Notes under the pieces: model-generated | What the model saw: only the letters and a program-made list of their open reading frames with translations | What the model was told of the DNA's origin: nothing | Database searches by the model: none | Shown: piece by piece, positions 57,164 through 63,494 of the stretch | How the letters are laid out: the number at the start of each line of letters is the position of its first letter | How positions within the stretch are numbered: the stretch's first letter is position 1 | From: Deinococcus multiflagellatus | Lineage (GTDB): Bacteria; Deinococcota; Deinococci; Deinococcales; Deinococcaceae | Reading direction: 5' to 3' | DNA: 64,000 bases | Assembly: GCF_020166415.1 (NCBI RefSeq) | Contig: NZ_JAIQXV010000020.1 | Coordinates: 29,195-93,194 of the forward strand | Made by a program: the position numbers and the translations under genes

Positions 57164-57180
57164 GCCCCGCAGGGTACTGC

Positions 57181-57318
57181 TCAGCAGCCCAGGCAGGCGC
57201 CCTGCAGGACGATGAGGCCACACTTCCAGCACGGGTCCTGGGCGACGCCCGGAGCGCCGAAGGCCAGAACCACCATGAGGACGCCGATCAGGGAACGCAG
57301 GGGGAGGACGCGGGTCAT
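57181..57318 (-). CDS. Tiny secreted Cys-rich protein 1
   Basis: Forty-five residues from ATG 57318; TACACT ends 7 nt upstream (leaderless). Signal peptide TRVLPLRSLIGVLMVVLAF ending ...GVAQ, then mature DPCWKC...GACLGC. It is clearly homologous to the protein at 57745 (MxRVLPxR, GVAQDPCxxC, final CxxC). Four Cys in about 18 mature residues suggest two disulfides or metal binding. Confidence 0.7.
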   Translation of the reverse strand: MTRVLPLRSLIGVLMVVLAFGAPGVAQDPCWKCGLIVLQGACLGC

Positions 57319-57366
57319 ACCTGGAAGTGTAGGACCAACGTCCTGCCGTTGCTGGCGCATGTGCGT

Positions 57367-57531
57367 TCAGTGCGTCTGGAAGTCGTTGGCGGGGCTCATG
57401 TCATCCGGTACAGGCTCCAGCGCCGGCGTGGGCAACGTCTGCTCCCCGGGCCCTTGCTGTCCCTCGGGCGTGGCCAGCGCCTCGAGCAGCCATTGCACCT
57501 GGAGGTCGTTCGCGTCCTGATGTTTCCCCAT
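57367..57531 (-). CDS. Small acidic protein
   Basis: Fifty-four residues from ATG 57531 behind GGTGGAG. A short helix (DANDLQVQWLLEALATPEGQ), then a Pro-rich acidic tail. Lies between the two tiny secreted-protein genes. Not recognised. Confidence 0.6.
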   Translation of the reverse strand: MGKHQDANDLQVQWLLEALATPEGQQGPGEQTLPTPALEPVPDDMSPANDFQTH

Positions 57532-57610
57532 CCTGACTCCACCATGACAGGTGCGAGCGGGCGATGCCGCCACACCTGACGCATGGCAGCGCGTCACCTC
57601 GCCTGAGGGT

Positions 57611-57745
57611 TCAGCAGGGCGGGCAGGGCTCAAACAGCGGCACCCGGCACTCTGCGCAGGGGTCCTGCGCTACGCCAATGGTGCCGATGGCCAGCACTAG
57701 GGCCAGGAGGGCGGCAACCGTGCGGCTGGGCAGGACGCGAGGCAT
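57611..57745 (-). CDS. Tiny secreted Cys-rich protein 2
   Basis: Forty-four residues from ATG 57745; TACACT ends 6 nt upstream. Signal peptide PRVLPSRTVAALLALVLAIG ending GVAQ, mature part DPCAEC...PCPPC. Paralogue of the 45-residue protein downstream; both keep CxxC at the start and end of the mature chain. Confidence 0.7.
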   Translation of the reverse strand: MPRVLPSRTVAALLALVLAIGTIGVAQDPCAECRVPLFEPCPPC

Positions 57746-57767
57746 GAGGGGAGTGTAGCCTGCGCCT
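57746..57767. promoter_or_regulatory. 22-bp divergent leaderless promoter pair
   Basis: Only 22 bp separate two divergent start codons. Minus -10 TACACT and plus -10 TAGCCT overlap in AGTGTAGCCT, each ending 6 nt from its start codon, so only one polymerase at a time could open the region. Confidence 0.65.
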
Positions 57768-58064
57768 GTGCAACCACGGTCCACACTTGAGACGGTCAAA
57801 CACCAGGTCCAGGACCAGTTCCGGCGGTGGGAGGAGGCTGGGCGGCCCGTGAAGGCACGGTCCCTGCGCGTGGTGTGGACCGAGACCCATCAAGGCAACC
57901 AGATCAAGACGCACCAGTGCATTGAGGTTGACCTTGAGGTGCCGCTGGAGATCTGGCGCGCCGATGCCTATGACGATCTGCTGGACACCCTGGACACGTT
58001 TGAGACCGACGAGGTTCTCGTGATCACCCATGTGTATCCGCACGCCGGCGCCCTTGCCGGGTAA
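57768..58064 (+). CDS. Hypothetical protein
   Basis: Ninety-eight residues from GTG 57768 (leaderless). KHQVQDQFRRWEEAGRPVKA helix, strands SLRVVWTETHQGNQIKTHQC and IEVDLEVPLEIW, then an acidic end. Possibly a small enzyme-binding protein. Not recognised. Confidence 0.7.
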   Translation: MQPRSTLETVKHQVQDQFRRWEEAGRPVKARSLRVVWTETHQGNQIKTHQCIEVDLEVPLEIWRADAYDDLLDTLDTFETDEVLVITHVYPHAGALAG

Positions 58065-58068
58065 TGCG

Positions 58069-58272
58069 ATGAGCGGCGAGCTGGAGGTGATCGAGGTGCT
58101 GGAGATCTCTGGTGGGCTGGCCAGCGTGCGCCTGCCGGACACCAGCATCGAGGTGTGGCCCCTGGGGCTCCTGCCCGTCGGCGTGGAGGTGGGGGATCAC
58201 GTGGGCGTATCGGTCGATGACGGAACGTGGACGACGGTGCTCCTGCCCCGGCCTGCGGGGCTGCTCGCCTGA
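58069..58272 (+). CDS. Small strand-rich protein
   Basis: Sixty-seven residues from ATG 58069. Beta-barrel-like: EVIEVLEISGGLASVRLPDT, SIEVWPLGLLPVGVEVGDHV, VSVDDGTWTTVLLPRP. TGATG-coupled to the next gene. Confidence 0.65.
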   Translation: MSGELEVIEVLEISGGLASVRLPDTSIEVWPLGLLPVGVEVGDHVGVSVDDGTWTTVLLPRPAGLLA

Positions 58273-58592
58273 TGGACGAGGTGTGGTGGGACTGGCCCCG
58301 GGATGATGTCCGGACAACCCCCCTGCTGCCCCTGGCGCCGATGGAGCGGCAGGTGCTGCACGCCGTGCTGCGCCGGTACGCTGCCGAGCACATGGACGAG
58401 ACGGTGGACGCCCTGCGGGCCAGCTTGAATGAAGGCTATCTGGACCCGGACGACCGCCGGGTGCTGTACGGCATGACGAAGACCCGGTTGAAGGAGCTGG
58501 CGGAGGTTGGCCGCCCCTTACCGGGCAATCTCGTGCTCGTGTACAGGCGCCTCAAGCCTCAGGCTGCTCGTTCCAGAGGGCTGCAGGCCTGA
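58272..58592 (+). CDS. Hypothetical protein
   Basis: A 106-residue protein from ATG 58272. Helical: MERQVLHAVLRRYAAEHMDE, TVDALRASLNEGYLDPDDRR, TKTRLKELAEVGRPL. Ends 3 bp from the convergent 192-residue gene. Not recognised. Confidence 0.65.
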   Translation: MDEVWWDWPRDDVRTTPLLPLAPMERQVLHAVLRRYAAEHMDETVDALRASLNEGYLDPDDRRVLYGMTKTRLKELAEVGRPLPGNLVLVYRRLKPQAARSRGLQA

Positions 58593-58595
58593 GGC

Positions 58596-59174
58596 TCAGT
58601 TGCCGTCTGTCTCAGGCTGGAGGGAAGAGTCTGCCTGTGAACCATTCAAGCGGGCCCACTCCAGCGCAGCCGCTACACGCACATGCTCAGCCACCGGGGT
58701 GAACCGACGGCTGCGCTGGGCATTGTTGGTGTCCGGGCGGTGCCGCTGTGGGTCATAAGGGGGGCGCGGCAGACCAAGGTCCACAACATGCTGGGCGGCG
58801 TCTCGGGCTGCAATGGCCTGTCCAAGCTCCAGGGCACTTACCCGGGCCATTTCCGCCTCCAAGGCCTGCACTTGCTCAGGGGTGACCGCAAGGCGATGGT
58901 GACCCAGTTGCAGGTAGCCTGCAAACTGGGCGGGCAGATTAGCCCATGTATCCAGCCGTTCTCCTCGGCGCACTAAGGTGATGCATGTGCCATGGCCGCG
59001 ATCAGTGAGCAATCTCCCATTTGTGCGAACATAGAACGCCAACGCGCCGATATGCTCCGCCATGCGCGGACTGAGGTAGCGAATCTCCTGCACGCCCGCC
59101 TCTATGAGGCCGCGTCTGGGGTGGTGCCAGTGCAGCGCCGGGGCATGCATGGTGGTGTCGCGCTCAGCGGTCAT
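58596..59174 (-). CDS. Hypothetical protein, paralogue of the 315-residue protein
   Basis: A 192-residue protein from ATG 59174. Shares with the 60.9-kb gene the blocks GVQEIRYLSPRMAEHIGALA, RRGERLDTWANLPAQFAGYL and TPEQVQALEAEMARVSALEL (there GVQEYRY, NLPDEFSAYL, LEAEMARVADLPLGQA). The shorter C-terminus here ends in a disordered tail. Function unknown. Confidence 0.75.
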   Translation of the reverse strand: MTAERDTTMHAPALHWHHPRRGLIEAGVQEIRYLSPRMAEHIGALAFYVRTNGRLLTDRGHGTCITLVRRGERLDTWANLPAQFAGYLQLGHHRLAVTPEQVQALEAEMARVSALELGQAIAARDAAQHVVDLGLPRPPYDPQRHRPDTNNAQRSRRFTPVAEHVRVAAALEWARLNGSQADSSLQPETDGN

Positions 59175-59245
59175 TCGGCGTCAAGCTAGCCCCTGGTGCA
59201 CGGGTGGGGCAAGCTGAAGCGTGGCCACCGCCATTGGGGGCATGC

Positions 59246-59267
59246 TAAACCCCCGCTTTGGCGGGGG
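59246..59267 (-). terminator. Terminator of the 168-residue gene
   Basis: CCCCCGC-CAAA-GCGGGGG on the minus strand, followed by TTTAGC. Confidence 0.7.
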
Positions 59268-59363
59268 CGTCTGGAGCCAGCGACGTCCTCTGCTTATGCC
59301 ATCAACTTGAGCAGGGCCCATTCGCGAACGGTCACGCCTTTGGCTTTTGCTTCGGCCTCCAGG

Positions 59364-59870
59364 CTACTCAAACACGATGGTCATAAGCTCACGGGCCGGC
59401 GCCTGCACCCGCATAGGCGCCCCCGCCTCGTTCTCCCCATTGATGATCAGATCCGGGCTCTCCGGGCTGGGGCTACCCACCTCGTACAGGTAATTGCGGA
59501 AATACACCGCCGAGCCATCGCGCAGCACCACCTTGATGCGCCGCGCCGGGCGCTCCGGGTTGGTCAGTGCCGCGTCCCAGCGCTCGCCCTTCTGAACACG
59601 CCGGGCATTGATCCCCGCCTGTACAGCCTCGATCCAGGCCGTCTTGTCCGCCTTGCCATCCAGGTACTGATCGATCAGGGTGCGCAGCAGGGGTGAGACC
59701 TTCACACCCTGCTTCTCCAGCGCGGCCAGTTGGCGGGTGAACAGCACTACAGTCGCCTTTTTAGACGCTTCCGGCAGCCCTTCGCGATGGGCCGCCAGGG
59801 CGCGGGCCTCCTCAGTCGTGCGGACCTGATGGGGCTTGATGGGGTCGGTATTGGGGTTGGGATTGGGCAT
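59364..59870 (-). CDS. KPHQV/TTEEARALAA protein (168 residues)
   Basis: From ATG 59870 behind GGAGG. N-terminus IKPHQVRTTEEARALAAHRE matches the start of the 80-residue protein at 62.3 kb, but this one continues with a helical middle (TVVLFTRQLAALEKQGVKVS) and a strand-rich end (VVLRDGSAVYFRNYLYEVGS). Shared tags suggest a common binding partner. Confidence 0.7.
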   Translation of the reverse strand: MPNPNPNTDPIKPHQVRTTEEARALAAHREGLPEASKKATVVLFTRQLAALEKQGVKVSPLLRTLIDQYLDGKADKTAWIEAVQAGINARRVQKGERWDAALTNPERPARRIKVVLRDGSAVYFRNYLYEVGSPSPESPDLIINGENEAGAPMRVQAPARELMTIVFE

Positions 59871-59890
59871 GCTATCCTCCAGAGGTGAGT

Positions 59891-59914
59891 CCCCCGCCCC
59901 CTCCAGGGCGGGGG
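59891..59914. other. Intergenic hairpin
   Basis: CCCCCGCCC (59891-59899) pairs with GGGCGGGGG (59906-59914). GGGGGGCAGTGG after it is repeated in the leader of the 315-residue gene (near 60886). Confidence 0.5.
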
Positions 59915-59923
59915 GCAGTGGTT

Positions 59924-60871
59924 TTAGTGGCAAGGGCGGCGCTGGGTCGTGGTGGTGCCGTCAGGCAGTGCCCAGAGGATAAATTCGCTGAGGCTACTGT
60001 CCGGAATGCTGTCATCCTCGCCCAGCCAAGACGACAGCATCTGGCGCTCGCCCGTCTTGCGGGCCCTCTCGAACACTGCCTCCCGCTGGGCGGTCTCCAG
60101 CGCCTCTTCCGCCGCTTCCCGCGCCGCCCGGGCTGCCACCCGGCTCGCCGACAACGCCTTCAGGGCGTCCCAGGCCTCCTGGGTGATCGGTCCCGCCTGC
60201 GGGGCCAGCGCGGCCACTTCCGCATCGAGGTGGGGCAGCAGGAGCAGCGGCAGGGGATGCCGGGCTTCCGCGTACCACGGGTCCACCCGGCGGCCCAGCC
60301 ACGCCTGGTCTGCTGCCTGTTCCTGAGGCGTCATCTCGTACGCGTAGCCCAGGCTGTACACGCTGTCCGAGTCGCCGAGTTCGTTGCCCATCAGCCAGGG
60401 CACGCCCCGGGCCTGCAGGCGCTCGCGGTGCACGGCCAGTCGGGCGTGGGCCTCTGCCGTGCGCTGCGCGTCTGCTGCCTGCTGCTGGGCACGCAGGGCG
60501 GCTACGGCCTGGCCCAGGGGTAGGTCGGCCACGCGGGCCATCTCGGCTTCGAGGCGGCGCTGCTGCTCGGCGGTAAGCGGTACCCGGGTCTGGTCCAGTT
60601 CGAGGTAGGCGCTGAATTCGTCCGGCAGGTTATGCCACCACGCGAATTGATCACCGCGACGCAGCAGGCTGGCCAGCGTGTTGTACCCCGGGCTGGTCAG
60701 CAGCTCGCCGCCCAAGCGGATGTAGTAGGCCAGTCCGCCCACGAGGTGGGCGTTCTGCCCTTGGTAACGGTACTCCTGCACGCCCAGTTCGAGCGGGCGG
60801 CCGTCGGCCTGTCGGCTGGGGCGGGTCACGACGGGGGGGTGGAAGGTGGTGATGCGGTCTGGGGTGGTCAT
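59924..60871 (-). CDS. Hypothetical protein (315 residues)
   Basis: From ATG 60871, with a GGAGC site. N-terminal domain as in the 58.6-kb paralogue (GVQEYRYQGQNAHLVGGLAY, LLTSPGYNTLASLLRRGDQF). Then a helical, Ala/Gln/Arg-rich region (AQQQAADAQRTAEAHARLAV) and a C-terminal segment ending in a short helix. A sigma-70-like promoter starts about 48 nt upstream. Unknown function; the repeat of this family in the window suggests a plasmid-specific role. Confidence 0.75.
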   Translation of the reverse strand: MTTPDRITTFHPPVVTRPSRQADGRPLELGVQEYRYQGQNAHLVGGLAYYIRLGGELLTSPGYNTLASLLRRGDQFAWWHNLPDEFSAYLELDQTRVPLTAEQQRRLEAEMARVADLPLGQAVAALRAQQQAADAQRTAEAHARLAVHRERLQARGVPWLMGNELGDSDSVYSLGYAYEMTPQEQAADQAWLGRRVDPWYAEARHPLPLLLLPHLDAEVAALAPQAGPITQEAWDALKALSASRVAARAAREAAEEALETAQREAVFERARKTGERQMLSSWLGEDDSIPDSSLSEFILWALPDGTTTTQRRPCH

Positions 60872-60925
60872 GGCAGCTCCAGGTGGGGGGCAGTGGATTG
60901 GTGTGAGTCCCCCTCACCTGGCTTC

Positions 60926-60954
60926 AGCGTAAACCCTATTCGCCGCTTTTGCAA
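60926..60954 (-). promoter_or_regulatory. Promoter of the 315-residue gene
   Basis: Minus strand TTGCAA (60954-60949), 17-bp spacer, TACGCT (60931-60926). Confidence 0.75.
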
Positions 60955-60966
60955 TACTTAGCGGGA

Positions 60967-62034
60967 TTATGACCCAGATCCAGATGGATCGGTCAGCCTG
61001 ATCACCACAGCGGGGCGTTCCTCCTCCAACCGATCAGCACGCACCACGAGCCCCGGCTCCCACCGGACCTCTGGGGTCTGTTTGCCCTTGCCAGTCCAGA
61101 CGACGGTCCAGCGCGGGTTGCGCCAGTGCGTGGGCATTTCGCGCCGCGCGCCCTCGCTGTTGGACGCCTGGGCACCGTCCCGGGCCCGCCGCATGGCCTG
61201 GGCCGTCGCCCGGCCGAGGACCCAACGCTGCACGCCCTTCGCGGTACCGTGCTGGGCCCGGCGTTGCTGCTGGGCCGTGGCGCGCGCGGGCCGGGCAGTC
61301 CCGTCGTACTCCGCCGCCCGGCTGCACAGGTATAGCAGCAGGCTCAGCACGCCCGACCACAGGGCCTGCTCGTCGTGCAGGGCGCCCTGAATCAGGGTGC
61401 GCGCCGCGTCCACCTCAGCGCCGCCGAAGTCAGCTCCACTCTCCAGATTCTTCAGGGCGCGCACCCTGACGCCCTCCAAGGCCTCGTCCAAGGTGCCACT
61501 CAGGCCAAGGCTGAAGGTCAGTCCCAGGGCCGCAAAGGTCGGGGGCAACGGGACGTCCAACAGCAGCCGCAGGGACACCTCGCCGTCGGGGCGCCGGTCA
61601 AGGGCAGTCACCACCCCAACCAGAGGCCGGCCCATGTACGTGGTACCTGGAGGCAGAACCAGGTAGGGCGCGAACTCGGGCAGCTGGCGCAGGACCTCGC
61701 CGGGAATCTGGCCGCGCAGGGGCGTGCCCCAGAGGGCAGCCAGTAGTTCGGGGGCGAATTCGTACACGCCCCGCCCTAGGCGCCAGGCCCCCAGCAGGGT
61801 CAGTACACCAGCGTCGGCCAGCAGCTGGGGGCGGGAGGTGGGTGTTTCCGCTTTGCCCTGCTGGTCCCAACCGTGGCGCACGGCGGCCACCCCAGCGTCC
61901 AGTGGCACGTAGAGCCATTCCGGGACCTCGTGGGCGGCCCGCCAGGTGTACAGGTCGCGCCAGGCGTTGGGATAACACTGGCCTGCACGTTGCACCAGGG
62001 CGTGAAGACGGTCGGCGGTTGCGTCGCGGTTCAT
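60967..62034 (-). CDS. AcrVA2-like protein
   Basis: A 355-residue protein from ATG 62034, TGATG-coupled to the 80-residue gene. Recognised by pattern: GVLSLLLYLCSRAAEY, then WVLGRATAQAMRRARDGAQA and MPTHWRNPRWTVVWTGKGKQ-TPEVRWEPGLVV. This resembles the 'LYLCS...RRAHWH...W' region of AcrVA2-family proteins spread on plasmids. In Moraxella AcrVA2 lowers Cas12a mRNA; most homologues are untested. It may counter CRISPR or have another nascent-peptide role. Confidence 0.7.
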   Translation of the reverse strand: MNRDATADRLHALVQRAGQCYPNAWRDLYTWRAAHEVPEWLYVPLDAGVAAVRHGWDQQGKAETPTSRPQLLADAGVLTLLGAWRLGRGVYEFAPELLAALWGTPLRGQIPGEVLRQLPEFAPYLVLPPGTTYMGRPLVGVVTALDRRPDGEVSLRLLLDVPLPPTFAALGLTFSLGLSGTLDEALEGVRVRALKNLESGADFGGAEVDAARTLIQGALHDEQALWSGVLSLLLYLCSRAAEYDGTARPARATAQQQRRAQHGTAKGVQRWVLGRATAQAMRRARDGAQASNSEGARREMPTHWRNPRWTVVWTGKGKQTPEVRWEPGLVVRADRLEEERPAVVIRLTDPSGSGS

Positions 62035-62276
62035 CAGCGGTGTTCCTGCACGGCATCGAGCCCGGCCAGCAGCAGGCGCATCAGCTCACGGCTTTGTTGC
62101 TGCGTGCTTTTGCCTGCCATGTGAGCGTCGATGCGCGCCCAGTCCTCGGGCTGGCCCATCACGCGGGGTCGGCGCCCGGCACCGCGTGGACCACCCTTGC
62201 GCCGGGCGGCGAGTGCGCGGGCCTCCTCGGTCGTGGCGACCTGATGAGGCTTGAGGTGTTCGGCAGTCCTGGGCAT
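62034..62276 (-). CDS. Small KPHQV/TTEEARALAA protein (80 residues)
   Basis: From ATG 62276, leaderless with TAGAAT 6 nt upstream. LKPHQVATTEEARALAARRK, a basic Gly/Arg linker, then helical WARIDAHMAGKSTQQQSREL and a final leucine-rich helix. Coupled to the AcrVA2-like gene as an operon, so it may be its regulator or partner. Confidence 0.7.
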   Translation of the reverse strand: MPRTAEHLKPHQVATTEEARALAARRKGGPRGAGRRPRVMGQPEDWARIDAHMAGKSTQQQSRELMRLLLAGLDAVQEHR

Positions 62277-62282
62277 AGTTTC

Positions 62283-62311
62283 ATTCTAGACTTTCGCCGC
62301 TATTTGGTCAA
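62283..62311 (-). promoter_or_regulatory. Leaderless promoter of the AcrVA2-like operon
   Basis: Minus strand TTGACC (62311-62306), 17-bp spacer, TAGAAT (62288-62283), then 6 nt to ATG 62276. Confidence 0.8.
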
Positions 62312-62329
62312 CTTAGCGCCTCTAAACTA

Positions 62330-62358
62330 TTGACACACCAGCCTGAAACAGCTATACT
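62330..62358 (+). promoter_or_regulatory. Consensus promoter of the 43-residue peptide gene
   Basis: TTGACA (62330-62335), 17-bp spacer, TATACT (62353-62358): perfect -35, spacer and one mismatch in the -10. Strongest promoter seen in the window; transcript would begin near 62365 with about 118 nt of leader. Confidence 0.85.
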
Positions 62359-62428
62359 TTCCTTGTCCTTAGGGACGCGGTGCATGACAAACCGGGAACA
62401 GAGGGACGACCGTTCGTAGGCGCAAAAA

Positions 62429-62460
62429 TCAGCGCCCGGAGCGGGAACTCCGGGCGCTGA
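62429..62460. other. 13-bp hairpin in the leader; minus-strand terminator
   Basis: TCAGCGCCCGGAG (62429-62441) pairs with CTCCGGGCGCTGA (62448-62460), loop CGGGAA, ending 10 nt before the ribosome site. On the minus strand it is followed by TTTTTGCG, so it would end an antisense RNA coming from the peptide gene. Confidence 0.7.
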
Positions 62461-62482
62461 AATCCAACTTGGAGGTAATCTC

Positions 62483-62614
62483 GTGGCCAACTACCGCAAG
62501 AATACCAAAAAGAAGCCCCGTAAGCCACTGACACCCACAGAAATTGCCGTGATCATCACGGCAACCAGTGGGTTCCTCGGTAGCATCGCGGCGCTGATTA
62601 ACGCCCTGAAATAA
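62483..62614 (+). CDS. 43-residue basic membrane peptide, type I toxin-like
   Basis: GTG 62483 with GGAGG 7 nt upstream. Basic N-terminus ANYRKNTKKKPRKPL, then one membrane helix (EIAVIITATSGFLGSIAALI). A perfect 21-bp inverted repeat (62544-62564) lies inside the gene. A consensus promoter, a long structured leader and a minus-strand terminator in that leader match type I toxin loci, in which an antisense RNA restrains translation. A harmless small membrane regulator is the alternative. Confidence 0.65.
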   Translation: MANYRKNTKKKPRKPLTPTEIAVIITATSGFLGSIAALINALK

Positions 62615-62661
62615 GCCCTCTCGCTTCCCGGTGTGTCCGCACCGAGCAGTCCCACCCCACC

Positions 62662-63432
62662 ATGCTGCGCGACCAACTCCTGACCCCCACTCCTGCCGAC
62701 CTTACCGTTTTCCTGAATCGGCACCTGCGCACGCGCGATTGCCTCGTGCAAGTCGCCGGCCTCGCGGAAGTCGTCTACCACGGCCGCGCTGCCAGCACGG
62801 CCGACGTCGGCGCCTACCTGCTGCTCATCAAGCCGGACGGCAGCGTGCAGGTGCACGCCCCGAAAGGCGTGAAGCCCATGAACTGGCAGCCGAAGACGGA
62901 CGAGATCACTGCATTTGTGGAGGATGATCGGTGCGTACTGGCGGCCGCGCGGCGCAGCCCACAGGAGTTGGTGCGCGTGATCTGGCTGGAGCCCCAGGTG
63001 GCGCAGGCGCTGGAGATCAGCGAGCGCGGTGGGTTCATGCTTTCAGGTTCGGAGAAGCAGCTGCAGGAATTGCTCGCGCGTCAGCCGGAGCTGATTGAGC
63101 CAGGCCTGCGGGTCCTGAGCCGGGAGCTGCCCGTCTCGTCTGGGGGCATTGACCTGTATGCGCAGGATGCCCAGGGCCGGTACGTCGTGGTGGAACTCAA
63201 GCGTGGGAAAGCCACGCAGGACGCGGTCTCGCAGCTGGCCCGGTACGTGCGGTCGGTGGAGGACATGCTGCTGCGCACGCGGCAGACCGTGGAGGTGCGT
63301 GGCATTCTGGCGGCGCCAGAGATCACGGCCCCTGCTCGCCTGGAGCTGGAGGCCCGCAATCTGGAGTTTGTGGTGGTGCAGGTGCCACAGTCCTCAGCGG
63401 TTCCATCAATACCGGATTCCCTCTTTGATTGA
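62662..63432 (+). CDS. nucS: NucS/EndoMS endonuclease
   Basis: A 256-residue NucS. The N-terminal half is the dimer/DNA-binding domain (LLIKPDGSVQVHAPKGVKPM, NWQPKTDEITAFVEDDR). The C-terminal half is the RecB-like nuclease: GLRVLSRELPVSSGGIDLYA (Asp near 166), GRYVVVELKRGKATQDAVSQ (Glu-x-Lys near 180) and QLARYV. NucS cuts at mismatches or DNA flaps in archaea, actinobacteria and Deinococcus. ATG 62662; no ribosome site seen. Confidence 0.93.
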   Translation: MLRDQLLTPTPADLTVFLNRHLRTRDCLVQVAGLAEVVYHGRAASTADVGAYLLLIKPDGSVQVHAPKGVKPMNWQPKTDEITAFVEDDRCVLAAARRSPQELVRVIWLEPQVAQALEISERGGFMLSGSEKQLQELLARQPELIEPGLRVLSRELPVSSGGIDLYAQDAQGRYVVVELKRGKATQDAVSQLARYVRSVEDMLLRTRQTVEVRGILAAPEITAPARLELEARNLEFVVVQVPQSSAVPSIPDSLFD

Positions 63433-63494
63433 GGGGCGTGCGTCATCTCGCTCGTCGTGCTTCGCGCTGCCCTGCTCTTGCTCACGCGCAGCAC

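Noticed and set aside
62429..62460. Plus-strand terminator before the 43-residue peptide gene
   Set aside because: No T-run follows on the plus strand; TTTTT follows on the minus strand only.
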